A stretch of DNA of 64,000 nucleotides from Odontocerum albicorne. Its lineage: Eukaryota > Arthropoda > Insecta > Trichoptera > Odontoceridae. The stretch's first letter is position 1. Each line of letters starts with the position of its first letter. The notes under the pieces are model-generated. The model had not been told where the DNA came from. It was given only the letters and a program-made list of their open reading frames with translations, and did not search any database. Shown one piece after another: positions 45,156 through 58,907 of this stretch. Position numbers and translations under genes: made by a program. The DNA lies in the NCBI GenBank assembly GCA_949825065.1, contig OX463842.1, forward strand, positions 6,475,723 to 6,539,722, given 5' to 3'.

Positions 45156-45736
45156 AATACTTGATTTTGTAAAGAATGTCTACAAAAATCTTTCATGAAT
45201 ATATTGACTTATTAGCAATTTCAACGCTAGCCCGTTGGATTCATCTCGATCGTAACGTAAACACCGCGCGCTAGACATGCGTCTCGCGTACGCTTATATT
45301 TTCAACAGTTCGCTTTCCGTCGGCTTTGGATTCGGTAATGTTCGGGTCGCGGTGCCATGTTTATCAATGCGGAGCAATATTTCATTTATTTTTATTGAGT
45401 AAAATACGTTAACGACGGTAGTCGTCTCTTCTATCAATATTATTTTTTGCCATTTTTTTTTCAAAATTTAACTATCTCGTACATATTTATTCTTATGACA
45501 ATAAAATAAAAATCTCTCTTTTTTTTGTAAATTGATTGACACATTTTGAATCATTATTTACGGTGTCCGTGAAAATCGTCGTCATTTTAGCAGATTTTTT
45601 TTTTGACATTCTTTCGATACACTTATCGTGTAGTCAAGGTTTGCATAAAATATTTAAAAAAAAATGTAATAAGTCTCTTGAGTACATTGGTTATCATAAA
45701 TTATTTCAGCCGTCGGCTTTCGTCCTTATCATTATC

Positions 45737-46212
45737 CTAATACAATTTAATTTTTTTTGTAGCCATTGCCATGTCATTTCTGTTGTCGTTTACCCTTTTT
45801 CCGAATCGGCGTCCTGTCCCGGCGTAAGATTTGAAGATAGCCGGTCCCTCCGCCGAAGCGTCGTACACTGTAGGGCGATTGATCGAGGCGCGTTTCATCT
45901 TGCGCAGTCTCGTTCTCAGCACCCTGTCTCCCTTGATGACGTTCCTCCAGGCGTCGTTCACTTTCGAGGCGGCCAGCAGTGAATCTCCGTCGAGTTTTCT
46001 GTGAACAAAAGAAACATAATTATTAGTTACATGTCAGGATAAAATGAACAAAAAATATACATGAATTAAAACCAAATCCTTCGCATACTATACGATGCGT
46101 CGGTATAAAAAACTTACCTGAAGATCATCGAAGTAATCTCTGCGGGCAATCTGGCGACCATGTCGCGCATGTCGTACACCATCACGCACAATAAGGAGAA
46201 AAATGAATCCAT
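45737..46212 (-). CDS. F-box-only protein, array copy 21
   Basis: Exons 46212-46118 and 45998-45737. Majority protein with a synonymous Ala79 codon. The 3' region has GTGAAAATCG and a two-base deletion (GTGTAGTCAAGG), both repeated exactly in copy 24, 3,172 bp away. Confidence 0.85.
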
Positions 46213-46795
46213 AATACTTGATTTTGTAAAGAATGTCTACGAAAATCTTTCATGAATATATTGACTTATTAGCAATTTCAACGCTAGCCCGTTGGATTCA
46301 TCTCGACCGTAACGTAAACACCGCGCGCTAGACATGCGTCTCGCGTACGCTTATGTTTTCAACAGTTCGCTTTCCGTCGGCTTTGGATTCGGTAATGTTC
46401 GGGTCGCGGTGCCATGTTTATCAATGCGGAGCAATATTTCATTTATTTTTATTGAGTAAAATACGTTAACGACGGCAGTCGTCTCTTCTATCAATATTAT
46501 TTTTTGCCATTTTTTTTTTTAAATTTAACTATCTCGTACATATTTATTCTTATGACAATAAAATAAAAATCTCTCTTTTTTTTGTAAATTGATTGACACA
46601 TTTTGAATCATTATTTACGGTGTCCGTGTAAATCGTCGTCATTTTAGCAGATTTTTTTTTTGACATTCTTTCGATACACTTATCGTGTAGAGTCAAGGTT
46701 TGCATAAAATATTTTTAAAAAAATGTAATAAGTCTCTTGAGTACATTGGTTATCATAAATTATTTCAGCCGTCGGCTTTCGTCGTTATCATTATC

Positions 46796-47271
46796 CTAAT
46801 ACAATTTAATTTTTTTTGTAGCCATTGCCATGTCATTTCTGTTGTCGTTTACCCTTTTTCCGAATCGGCGTCCTGTCCCGGCGTAAGATTTGAAGATAGC
46901 CGGTCCCTCCGCCGATGCGTCGTACACTGTAGGGCGATTGATCGAGGCGCGTTTCATCTTGCGCAGTCTCGTTCTCAGCACCCTGTCTCCCTTGATGACG
47001 TTCCTCCAGGCGTCGTTCACTTTCGAGGCGGCCAGCAGTGAATCTCCGTCGAGTTTTCTGTGAACAAAAGAAACATAATTATTAGTTACATGTCAGGATA
47101 AAATGAACAAAAAATATACATGAATTAAAACCAAATCCTTCGCATACTATACGATGCGTCGGTATAAAAAACTTACCTGAAGATCATCGAAGTAATCTCT
47201 GCGGGCAATCTGGCGACCATGTCGCGCATGTCGTACACCATCACGCACAATAAGGAGAAAAATGAATCCAT
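46796..47271 (-). CDS. F-box-only protein, array copy 22
   Basis: Exons 47271-47177 and 47057-46796. Majority protein. The 3' A/T run reads ATATTTTTAAAAAAATG, a form shared with copies 29 to 32. Confidence 0.85.
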
Positions 47272-47851
47272 AATACTTGATTTTGTAAAGAATGTCTACG
47301 AAAATCTTTCATGAATATATTGACTTATTAGCAATTTCAACGCTAGCCCGTTGGATTCATCTCGACCGTAACGTAAACACCGCGCGCTAGACATGCGTCT
47401 CGCGTACGCTTATGTTTTCAACAGTTCGCTTTCCGTCGGCTTTGGATTCGGTAATGTTCGGGTCGCGGTGCCATGTTTATCAATGCGGAGCAATATTTCA
47501 TTTATTTTTATTGAGTAAAATACGTTAACGACGGCAGTCGTCTCTTCTATCAATATTATTTTTTGCCATTTTTTTTTTTAAATTTAACTATCTCGTACAT
47601 ATTTATTCTTATGACAATAAAATAAAAATCTCTCTTTTTTTTGTAAATTGATTGACACATTTTGAATCATTATTTACGGTGTCCGTGTAAATCGTCGTCA
47701 TTTTAGCAGATTTTTTTTTGACATTCTTTCGATACACTTATCGTGTAGTCAAGGTTTGCATAAAATATTTTAAAAAAAATGTAATAAGTCTCTTGAGTAC
47801 ATTGGTTATCATAAATTATTTCAGCCGTCGGCTTTCGTCGTTATCATTATC

Positions 47852-48327
47852 CTAATACAATTTAATTTTTTTTGTAGCCATTGCCATGTCATTTCTGTTG
47901 TCGTTTACCCTTTTTCCGAATCGGCGTCCTGTCCCGGCGTAAGATTTGAAGATAGCCGGTCCCTCCGCCGATGCGTCGTACACTGTAGGGCGATTGATCG
48001 AGGCGCGTTTCATCTTGCGCAGTCTCGTTCTCAGCACCCTGTCTCCCTTGATGACGTTCCTCCAGGCGTCGTTCACTTTCGAGGCGGCCAGCAGTGAATC
48101 TCCGTCGAGTTTTCTGTGAACAAAAGAAACATAATTATAAGTTACATGTCAGGATAAAATTAACAAAAAATATACATGAATTAAAACCAAATCCTTCGCA
48201 TACTATACGATGCGTCGGTATAAAAAACTTACCTGAAGATCATCGAAGTAATCTCTGCGGGCAATCTGGCGACCATGTCACGCATGTCGTACACCATCAC
48301 GCACAATAAGGAGAAAAATGAATCCAT
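47852..48327 (-). CDS. F-box-only protein, array copy 23
   Basis: Exons 48327-48233 and 48113-47852. Majority protein. It carries the two-base 3' deletion GTGTAGTCAAGG and the leader variants of copy 20. Confidence 0.85.
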
Positions 48328-48908
48328 AATACTTGATTTTGTAAAGAATGTCTACAAAAATCTTTCATGAATATATTGACTTATTAGCAATTTCAACGCT
48401 AGCCCGTTGGATTCATCTCGATCGTAACGTAAACACCGCGCGCTAGACATGCGTCTCGCGTACGCTTATATTTTCAACAGTTCGCTTTCCGTCGGCTTTG
48501 GATTCGGTAATGTTCGGGTCGCGGTGCCATGTTTATCAATGCGGAGCAATATTTCATTTATTTTTATTGAGTAAAATACGTTAACGACGGTAGTCGTCTC
48601 TTCTATCAATATTATTTTTTGCCATTTTTTTTTCAAAATTTAACTATCTCGTACATATTTATTCTTATGACAATAAAATAAAAATCTCTCTTTTTTTTGT
48701 AAATTGATTGACACATTTTGAATCATTATTTACGGTGTCCGTGAAAATCGTCGTCATTTTAGCAGATTTTTTTTTTGACATTCTTTCGATACACTTATCG
48801 TGTAGTCAAGGTTTGCATAAAATATTTAAAAAAAAATGTAATAAGTCTCTTGAGTACATTGGTTATCATAAATTATTTCAGCCGTCGGCTTTCGTCCTTA
48901 TCATTATC

Positions 48909-49374
48909 CTAATACAATTTAATTTTTTTTGTAGCCATTGCCATGTCATTTCTGTTGTCGTTTACCCTTTTTCCGAATCGGCGTCCTGTCCCGGCGTAAG
49001 ATTTGAAGATAGCCGGTCCCTCCGCCGATGCGTCGTACACTGTAGGGCGATTGATCGAGGCGCGTTTCATCTTGCGCAGTCTCGTTCTCAGCACCCTGTC
49101 TCCCTTGATGACGTTCCTCCAGGCGTCGTTCACTTTCGAGGCGGCCAGCAGTGAATCTCCGTCGAGTTTTCTGTGAACAAAAGAAACATAATTATTAGTT
49201 ACATGTCAGGATAAAATGAACAAAAAATATACATGAATTAAAACCAAATCCTTCGCATGCGTCGGTATAAAAAACTTACCTGAAGATCATCGAAGTAATC
49301 TCTGCGGGCAATCTGGCGACCATGTCGCGCATGTCGTACACCATCACGCACAATAAGGAGAAAAATGAATCCAT
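48909..49374 (-). CDS. F-box-only protein, array copy 24, shortened intron
   Basis: Exons 49374-49280 and 49170-48909. The intron is 109 nt because ACTATACGAT is missing at about 49258; both splice sites and the coding sequence are unaffected. The deleted word lies between two GCATAC/ATGCG words, so short-repeat slippage is plausible. Confidence 0.85.
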
Positions 49375-49957
49375 AATACTTGATTTTGTAAAGAATGTCT
49401 ACGAAAATCTTTCATGAATATATTGACTTATTAGCAATTTCAACGCTAGCCCGTTGGATTCATCTCGACCGTAACGTAAACACTGCGCGCTAGACATGCG
49501 TCTCGCGTACGCTTATGTTTTCAACAGTTCGCTTTCCGTCGGCTTTGGATTCGGTAATGTTCGGGTCGCGGTGCCATGTTTATCAATGCGGAGCAATATT
49601 TCATTTATTTTTATTGAGTAAAATACGTTAACGACGGCAGTCGTCTCTTCTATCAATATTATTTTTTGCCATTTTTTTTTTTAAATTTAACTATCTCGTA
49701 CATATTTATTCTTATGACAATAAAATAAAAATCTCTCTTTTTTTTGTAAATTGATTGACACATTTTGAATCATTATTTACGGTGTCCGTGTAAATCGTCG
49801 TCATTTTAGCAGATTTTTTTTTTGACATTCTTTCGATACACTTATCGTGTAGAGTCAAGGTTTGCATAAAATATTTAAAAAAAAATGTAATAAGTCTCTT
49901 GAGTACATTGGTTATCATAAATTATTTCAGCCGTCGGCTTTCGTCGTTATCATTATC

Positions 49958-50433
49958 CTAATACAATTTAATTTTTTTTGTAGCCATTGCCATGTCATTT
50001 CTGTTGTCGTTTACCCTTTTTCCGAATCGGCGTCCTGTCCCGGCGTAAGATTTGAAGATAGCCGGTCCCTCCGCCGATGCGTCGTACACTGTAGGGCGAT
50101 TGATCGAGGCGCGTTTCATCTTGCGCAGTCTCGTTCTCAGCACCCTGTCTCCCTTGATGACGTTCCTCCAGGCGTCGTTCACTTTCGAGGCGGCCAGCAG
50201 TGAATCTCCGTCGAGTTTTCTGTGAACAAAAGAAACATAATTATTAGTTACATGTCAGGATAAAATGAACAAAAAATATACATGAATTAAAACCAAATCT
50301 TTCGCATACTATACGATGCGTCGGTATAAAAAACTTACCTGAAGATCATCGAAGTAATCTCTGCGGGCAATCTGGCGACCATGTCGCGCATGTCGTACAC
50401 CATCACGCACAATAAGGAGAAAAATGAATCCAT
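49958..50433 (-). CDS. F-box-only protein, array copy 25
   Basis: Exons 50433-50339 and 50219-49958. Majority protein. The leader stop is replaced by TCG, giving an open 41-residue extension from 50556, with one replacement (Gln for Arg at its fifth residue). Confidence 0.85.
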
Positions 50434-51016
50434 AATACTTGATTTTGTAAAGAATGTCGACGAAAATCTTTCATGAATATATTGACTTATTAGCAATTTC
50501 AACGCTAGCCCGTTGGATTCATCTCGACCGTAACGTAAACACTGCGCGCTAGACATGCGTCTCGCGTACGCTTATGTTTTCAACAGTTCGCTTTCCGTCG
50601 GCTTTGGATTCGGTAATGTTCGGGTCGCGGTGCCATGTTTATCAATGCGGAGCAATATTTCATTTATTTTTATTGAGTAAAATACGTTAACGACGGTAGT
50701 CGTCTCTTCTATCAATATTATTTTTTGCCATTTTTTTTTTTAAATTTAACTATCTCGTACATATTTATTCTTATGACAATAAAATAAAAATCTCTCTTTT
50801 TTTTGTAAATTGATTGACACATTTTGAATCATTATTTACGGTGTCCGTGTAAATCGTCGTCATTTTAGCAGATTTTTTTTTTGACATTCTTTCGATACAC
50901 TTATCGTGTAGAGTCAAGGTTTGCATAAAATATTTAAAAAAAAATGTAATAAGTCTCTTGAGTACATTGGTTATCATAAATTATTTCAGCCGTCGGCTTT
51001 CGTCCTTATCATTATC

Positions 51017-51492
51017 CTAATACAATTTAATTTTTTTTGTAGCCATTGCCATGTCATTTCTGTTGTCGTTTACCCTTTTTCCGAATCGGCGTCCTGTCCC
51101 GGCGTAAGATTTGAAGATAGCCGGTCCCTCCGCCGATGCGTCGTACACTGTAGGGCGATTGATCGAGGCGCGTTTCATCTTGCGCAGTCTCGTTCTCAGC
51201 ACCCTGTCTCCCTTGATGACGTTCCTCCAGGCGTCGTTCACTTTCGAGGCGGCCAGCAGTGAATCTCCGTCGAGTTTTCTGTGAACAAAAGAAACATAAT
51301 TATTAGTTACATGTCAGGATAAAATGAACAAAAAATATACATGAATTAAAACCAAATCCTTCGCATACTATACGATGCGTCGGTATAAAAAACTTACCTG
51401 AAGATCATCGAAGTAATCTCTGCGGGCAATCTGGCGACCATGTCGCGCATGTCGTACACCATCACGCACAATAAGGAGAAAAATGAATCCAT
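51017..51492 (-). CDS. F-box-only protein, array copy 26
   Basis: Exons 51492-51398 and 51278-51017. Majority protein. Open leader as in copy 25, from an ATG at 51615. Confidence 0.85.
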
Positions 51493-52075
51493 AATACTTG
51501 ATTTTGTAAAGAATGTCGACGAAAATCTTTCATGAATATATTGACTTATTAGCAATTTCAACGCTAGCCCGTTGGATTCATCTCGACCGTAACGTAAACA
51601 CCGCGCGCTAGACATGCGTCTCGCGTACGCTTATGTTTTCAACAGTTCGCTTTCCGTCGGCTTTGGATTCGGTAATGTTCGGGTCGCGGTGCCATGTTTA
51701 TCAATGCGGAGCAATATTTCATTTATTTTTATTGAGTAAAATACGTTAACGACGGCAGTCGTCTCTTCTATCAATATTATTTTTTGCCATTTTTTTTTTT
51801 AAATTTAACTATCTCGTACATATTTATTCTTATGACAATAAAATAAAAATCTCTCTTTTTTTTGTAAATTGATTGACACATTTTGAATCATTATTTACGG
51901 TGTCCGTGTAAATCGTCGTCATTTTAGCAGATTTTTTTTTTGACATTCTTTCGATACACTTATCGTGTAGAGTCAAGGTTTGCATAAAATATTTTAAAAA
52001 AAATGTAATAAGTCTCTTGAGTACATTGGTTATCATAAATTATTTCAGCCGTCGGCTTTCGTCGTTATCATTATC

Positions 52076-52551
52076 CTAATACAATTTAATTTTTTTTGTA
52101 GCCATTGCCATGTCATTTCTGTTGTCGTTTACCCTTTTTCCGAATCGGCGTCCTGTCCCGGCGTAAGATTTGAAGATAGCCGGTCCCTCCGCCGATGCGT
52201 CGTACACTGTAGGGCGATTGATCGAGGCGCGTTTCATCTTGCGCAGTCTCGTTCTCAGCACCCTGTCTCCCTTGATGACGTTCCTCCAGGCGTCGTTCAC
52301 TTTCGAGGCGGCCAGCAGTGAATCTCCGTCGAGTTTTCTGTGAACAAAAGAAACATAATTATTAGTTACATGTCAGGATAAAATGAACAAAAAATATACA
52401 TGAATTAAAACCAAATCTTTCGCATACTATACGATGCGTCGGTATAAAAAACTTACCTGAAGATCATCGAAGTAATCTCTGCGGGCAATCTGGCGACCAT
52501 GTCGCGCATGTCGTACACCATCACGCACAATAAGGAGAAAAATGAATCCAT
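52076..52551 (-). CDS. F-box-only protein, array copy 27
   Basis: Exons 52551-52457 and 52337-52076. Majority protein; leader stop intact. The intron reads AAATCTTTCGC, also seen in copy 25. Confidence 0.85.
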
Positions 52552-53134
52552 AATACTTGATTTTGTAAAGAATGTCTACGAAAATCTTTCATGAATATAT
52601 TGACTTATCAGCAATTTCAACGCTAGCCCGTTGGATTCATCTCGACCGTAACGTAAACACCGCGCGCTAGACATGCGTCTCGCGTACGCTTATGTTTTCA
52701 ACAGTTCGCTTTCCGTCGGCTTTGGATTCGGTAATGTTCGGGTCGCGGTGCCATGTTTATCAATGCGGAGCAATATTTCATTTATTTTTATTGAGTAAAA
52801 TACGTTAACGACGGCAGTCGTCTCTTCTATCAATATTATTTTTTGCCATTTTTTTTTTTAAATTTAACTATCTCGTACATATTTATTCTTATGACAATAA
52901 AATAAAAATCTCTCTTTTTTTTGTAAATTGATTGACACATTTTGAATCATTATTTACGGTGTCCGTGTAAATCGTCGTCATTTTAGCAGATTTTTTTTTT
53001 GACATTCTTTCGATACACTTATCGTGTAGAGTCAAGGTTTGCATAAAATATTTAAAAAAAAATGTAATAAGTCTCTTGAGTACATTGGTTATCATAAATT
53101 ATTTCAGCCGTCGGCTTTCGTCCTTATCATTATC

Positions 53135-53610
53135 CTAATACAATTTAATTTTTTTTGTAGCCATTGCCATGTCATTTCTGTTGTCGTTTACCCTTTTTCC
53201 GAATCGGCGTCCTGTCCCGGCGTAAGATTTGAAGATAGCCGGTCCCTCCGCCGATGCGTCGTACACTGTAGGGCGATTGATCGAGGCGCGTTTCATCTTG
53301 CGCAGTCTCGTTCTCAGCACCCTGTCTCCCTTGATGACGTTCCTCCAGGCGTCGTTCACTTTCGAGGCGGCCAGCAGTGAATCTCCGTCGAGTTTTCTGT
53401 GAACAAAAGAAACATAATTATTAGTTACATGTCAGGATAAAATGAACAAAAAATATACATGAATTAAAACCAAATCCTTCGCATACTATACGATGCGTCG
53501 GTATAAAAAACTTACCTGAAGATCATCGAAGTAATCTCTGCGGGCAATCTGGCGACCATGTCGCGCATGTCGTACACCATCACGCACAATAAGGAGAAAA
53601 ATGAATCCAT
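53135..53610 (-). CDS. F-box-only protein, array copy 28
   Basis: Exons 53610-53516 and 53396-53135. Majority protein, with no private coding change seen. The spacer to its right begins the second dimeric repeat block. Confidence 0.85.
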
Positions 53611-54193
53611 AATACTTGATTTTGTAAAGAATGTCTACGAAAATCTTTCATGAATATATTGACTTATTAGCAATTTCAACGCTAGCCCGTTGGATTCATC
53701 TCGACCGTAACGTAAACACCGCGCGCTAGACATGCGTCTCGCGTACGCTTATGTTTTCAACAGTTCGCTTTCCGTCGGCTTTGGATTCGGTAATGTTCGG
53801 GTCGCGGTGCCATGTTTATCAATGCGGAGCAATATTTCATTTATTTTTATTGAGTAAAATACGTTAACGACGGCAGTCGTCTCTTCTATCAATATTATTT
53901 TTTGCCATTTTTTTTTTTTAATTTAACTATCTCGTACATATTTATTCTTATGACAATAAAATAAAAATCTCTCTTTTTTTTGTAAATTGATTGACACATT
54001 TTGAATCATTATTTACGGTGTCCGTGTAAATCGTCGTCATTTTAGCAGATTTTTTTTTTGACATTCTTTCGATACACTTATCGTGTAGAGTCAAGGTTTG
54101 CATAAAATATTTTTAAAAAAATGTAATAAGTCTCTTGAGTACATTGGTTATCATAAATTATTTCAGCCGTCGGCTTTCGTCGTTATCATTATC

Positions 54194-54669
54194 CTAATAC
54201 AATTTAATTTTTTTTGTAGCCATTGCCATGTCATTTCTGTTGTCGTTTACCCTTTTTCCGAATCGGCGTCCTGTCCCGGCGTAAGATTTGAAGATAGCCG
54301 GTCCCTCCGCCGATGCGTCGTACACTGTAGGGCGATTGATCGAGGCGCGTTTCATCTTGCGCAGTCTCGTTCTCAGCACCCTGTCTCCCTTGATGACGTT
54401 CCTCCAGGCGTCGTTCACTTTCGAGGCGGCCAGCAGTGAATCTCCGTCGAGTTTTCTGTGAACAAAAGAAACATAATTATTAGTTACATGTCAGGATAAA
54501 ATGAACAAAAAATATACATGAATTAAAACCAAATCCTTCGCATACTATACGATGCGTCGGTATAAAAAACTTACCTGAAGATCATCGAAGTAATCTCTGC
54601 GGGCAATCTGGCGACCATGTCGCGCATGTCGTACACCATCACGCACAATAAGGAGAAAAATGAATCCAT
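54194..54669 (-). CDS. F-box-only protein, array copy 29
   Basis: Exons 54669-54575 and 54455-54194. Majority protein. The upstream spacer has TTTATTAATGCGG (others TTTATCAATGCGG), repeated 2,119 bp away upstream of copy 31. Confidence 0.85.
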
Positions 54670-55253
54670 AATACTTGATTTTGTAAAGAATGTCTACGAA
54701 AATCTTTCATGAATATATTGACTTATTAGCAATTTCAACGCTAGCCCGTTGGATTCATCTCGACCGTAACGTAAACACCGCGCGCTAGACATGCGTCTCG
54801 CGTACGCTTATGTTTTCAACAGTTCGCTTTCCGTCGGCTTTGGATTCGGTAATGTTCGGGTCGCGGTGCCATGTTTATTAATGCGGAGCAATATTTCATT
54901 TATTTTTATTGAGTAAAATACGTTAACGACGGTAGTCGTCTCTTCTATCAATATTATTTTTTGCCATTTTTTTTTTTTAAATTTAACTATCTCGTACATA
55001 TTTATTCTTATGACAATAAAATAAAAATCTCTCTTTTTTTTGTAAATTGATTGACACATTTTGAATCATTATTTACGGTGTCCGTGTAAATCGTCGTCAT
55101 TTTAGCAGATTTTTTTTTTGACATTCTTTCGATACACTTATCGTGTAGAGTCAAGGTTTGCATAAAATATTTTTAAAAAAATGTAATAAGTCTCTTGAGT
55201 ACATTGGTTATCATAAATTATTTCAGCCGTCGGCTTTCGTCGTTATCATTATC

Positions 55254-55729
55254 CTAATACAATTTAATTTTTTTTGTAGCCATTGCCATGTCATTTCTGT
55301 TGTCATTTACCCTTTTTCCGAATCGGCGTCCTGTCCCGGCGTAAGATTTGAAGATAGCCGGTCCCTCCGCCGATGCGTCGTACACTGTAGGGCGATTGAT
55401 CGAGGCGCGTTTCATCTTGCGCAGTCTCGTTCTCAGCACCCTGTCTCCCTTGATGACGTTCCTCCAGGCGTCGTTCACTTTCGAGGCGGCCAGCAGTGAA
55501 TCTCCGTCGAGTTTTCTGTGAACAAAAGAAACATAATTATTAGTTACATGTCAGGATAAAATGAACAAAAAATATACATGAATTAAAACCAAATCCTTCG
55601 CATACTATACGATGCGTCGGTATAAAAAACTTACCTGAAGATCATCGAAGTAATCTCTGCGGGCAATCTGGCGACCATGTCGCGCATGTCGTACACCATC
55701 ACGCACAATAAGGAGAAAAATGAATCCAT
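55254..55729 (-). CDS. F-box-only protein, array copy 30
   Basis: Exons 55729-55635 and 55515-55254. Majority protein with a private synonymous AAT at Asn102. Confidence 0.85.
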
Positions 55730-56312
55730 AATACTTGATTTTGTAAAGAATGTCTACGAAAATCTTTCATGAATATATTGACTTATTAGCAATTTCAACG
55801 CTAGCCCGTTGGATTCATCTCGACCGTAACGTAAACACCGCGCGCTAGACATGCGTCTCGCGTACGCTTATGTTTTCAACAGTTCGCTTTCCGTCGGCTT
55901 TGGATTCGGTAATGTTCGGGTCGCGGTGCCATGTTTATCAATGCGGAGCAATATTTCATTTATTTTTATTGAGTAAAATACGTTAACGACGGCAGTCGTC
56001 TCTTCTATCAATATTATTTTTTGCCATTTTTTTTTTTTAATTTAACTATCTCGTACATATTTATTCTTATGACAATAAAATAAAAATCTCTCTTTTTTTT
56101 GTAAATTGATTGACACATTTTGAATCATTATTTACGGTGTCCGTGTAAATCGTCGTCATTTTAGCAGATTTTTTTTTTGACATTCTTTCGATACACTTAT
56201 CGTGTAGAGTCAAGGTTTGCATAAAATATTTTTAAAAAAATGTAATAAGTCTCTTGAGTACATTGGTTATCATAAATTATTTCAGCCGTCGGCTTTCGTC
56301 GTTATCATTATC

Positions 56313-56788
56313 CTAATACAATTTAATTTTTTTTGTAGCCATTGCCATGTCATTTCTGTTGTCGTTTACCCTTTTTCCGAATCGGCGTCCTGTCCCGGCG
56401 TAAGATTTGAAGATAGCCGGTCCCTCCGCCGATGCGTCGTACACTGTAGGGCGATTGATCGAGGCGCGTTTCATCTTGCGCAGTCTCGTTCTCAGCACCC
56501 TGTCTCCCTTGATGACGTTCCTCCAGGCGTCGTTCACTTTCGAGGCGGCCAGCAGTGAATCTCCGTCGAGTTTTCTGTGAACAAAAGAAACATAATTATT
56601 AGTTACATGTCAGGATAAAATGAACAAAAAATATACATGAATTAAAACCAAATCCTTCGCATACTATACGATGCGTCGGTATAAAAAACTTACCTGAAGA
56701 TCATCGAAGTAATCTCTGCGGGCAATCTGGCGACCATGTCGCGCATGTCGTACACCATCACGCACAATAAGGAGAAAAATGAATCCAT
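56313..56788 (-). CDS. F-box-only protein, array copy 31
   Basis: Exons 56788-56694 and 56574-56313. Majority protein; twin of copy 29 within the second dimeric block. Confidence 0.85.
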
Positions 56789-57372
56789 AATACTTGATTT
56801 TGTAAAGAATGTCTACGAAAATCTTTCATGAATATATTGACTTATTAGCAATTTCAACGCTAGCCCGTTGGATTCATCTCGACCGTAACGTAAACACCGC
56901 GCGCTAGACATGCGTCTCGCGTACGCTTATGTTTTCAACAGTTCGCTTTCCGTCGGCTTTGGATTCGGTAATGTTCGGGTCGCGGTGCCATGTTTATTAA
57001 TGCGGAGCAATATTTCATTTATTTTTATTGAGTAAAATACGTTAACGACGGTAGTCGTCTCTTCTATCAATATTATTTTTTGCCATTTTTTTTTTTTAAA
57101 TTTAACTATCTCGTACATATTTATTCTTATGACAATAAAATAAAAATCTCTCTTTTTTTTGTAAATTGATTGACACATTTTGAATCATTATTTACGGTGT
57201 CCGTGTAAATCGTCGTCATTTTAGCAGATTTTTTTTTTGACATTCTTTCGATACACTTATCGTGTAGAGTCAAGGTTTGCATAAAATATTTTTAAAAAAA
57301 TGTAATAAGTCTCTTGAGTACATTGGTTATCATAAATTATTTCAGCCGTCGGCTTTCGTCGTTATCATTATC

Positions 57373-57848
57373 CTAATACAATTTAATTTTTTTTGTAGCC
57401 ATTGCCATGTCATTTCTGTTGTCGTTTACCCTTTTTCCGAATCGGCGTCCTGTCCCGGCGTAAGATTTGAAGATAGCCGGTCCCTCCGCCGATGCGTCGT
57501 ACACTGTAGGGCGATTGATCGAGGCGCGTTTCATCTTGCGCAGTCTCGTTCTCAGCACCCTGTCTCCCTTGATGACGTTCCTCCAGGCGTCGTTCACTTT
57601 CGAGGCGGCCAGCAGTGAATCTCCGTCGAGTTTTCTGTGAACAAAAGAAACATAATTATAAGTTACATGTCAGGATAAAATTAACAAAAAATATACATGA
57701 ATTAAAACCAAATCCTTCGCATACTATACGATGCGTCGGTATAAAAAACTTACCTGAAGATCATCGAAGTAATCTCTGCGGGCAATCTGGCGACCATGTC
57801 GCGCATGTCGTACACCATCACGCACAATAAGGAGAAAAATGAATCCAT
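57373..57848 (-). CDS. F-box-only protein, array copy 32
   Basis: Exons 57848-57754 and 57634-57373. Majority protein. Its intron switches to the AAAATTAACAAAA form that characterises copies 33 to 38, so a block boundary lies inside this unit. Confidence 0.85.
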
Positions 57849-58431
57849 AATACTTGATTTTGTAAAGAATGTCTACGAAAATCTTTCATGAATATATTGA
57901 CTTATTAGCAATTTCAACGCTAGCCCGTTGGATTCATCTCGACCGTAACGTAAACACCGCGCGCTAGACATGCGTCTCGCGTACGCTTATGTTTTCAACA
58001 GTTCGCTTTCCGTCGGCTTTGGATTCGGTAATGTTCGGGTCGCGGTGCCATGTTTATCAATGCGGAGCAATATTTCATTTATTTTTATTGAGTAAAATAC
58101 GTTAACGACGGTAGTCGTCTCTTCTATCAATATTATTTTTTGCCATTTTTTTTTCAAAATTTAACTATCTCGTACATATTTATTCTTATGACAATAAAAT
58201 AAAAATCTCTCTTTTTTTTTGTAAATTGATTGACACATTTTGAATCATTATTTACGGTGTCCGTGTAAATCGTCGTCATTTTAGCAGATTTTTTTTTGAC
58301 ATTCTTTCGATACACTTATCGTGTAGAGTCAAGGTTTGCATAAAATATTAAAAAAAAAATGTAATAAGTCTCTTGAGTACATTGGTTATCATAAATTATT
58401 TCAGCCGTCGGCTTTCGTCCTTATCATTATC

Positions 58432-58907
58432 CTAATACAATTTAATTTTTTTTGTAGCCATTGCCATGTCATTTCTGTTGTCGTTTACCCTTTTTCCGAA
58501 TCGGCGTCCTGTCCCGGCGTAAGATTTGAAGATAGAAGGTCTCTCCGCCGATGCGTCGTACACTGTAGGGCGATTGATCGAGGCGCGTTTCATCTTGCGC
58601 AGTCTCGTTCTCAGCACCCTGTCTCCCTTGATGACGTTCCTCCAGGCGTCGTTCACTTTCGAGGCGGCCAGCAGTGAATCTCCGTCGAGTTTTCTGTGAA
58701 CAAAAGAAACATAATTATAAGTTACATGTCAGGATAAAATTAACAAAAAATATACATGAATTAAAACCAAATCCTTCGCATACTATACGATGCGTCGGTA
58801 TAAAAAACTTACCTGAAGATCATCGAAGTAATCTCTGCGGGCAATCTGGCGACCATGTCGCGCATGTCGTACACCATCACGCACAATAAGGAGAAAAATG
58901 AATCCAT
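58432..58907 (-). CDS. F-box-only protein, array copy 33
   Basis: Exons 58907-58813 and 58693-58432. Two clustered replacements in the tail, Gly83 to Arg and Ala85 to Ser, arise from a short run of neighbouring base changes near 58536-58542. The leader stop is TCG, with an open extension from 59030. Confidence 0.85.

Noticed and set aside
54808..55059. Minus-strand 83-codon frame in the spacers at 54808-55059 and 56927-57178
   Set aside because: It is opened by one TTATTAATG variant, which belongs to a duplicated dimer block, and is absent from other units.
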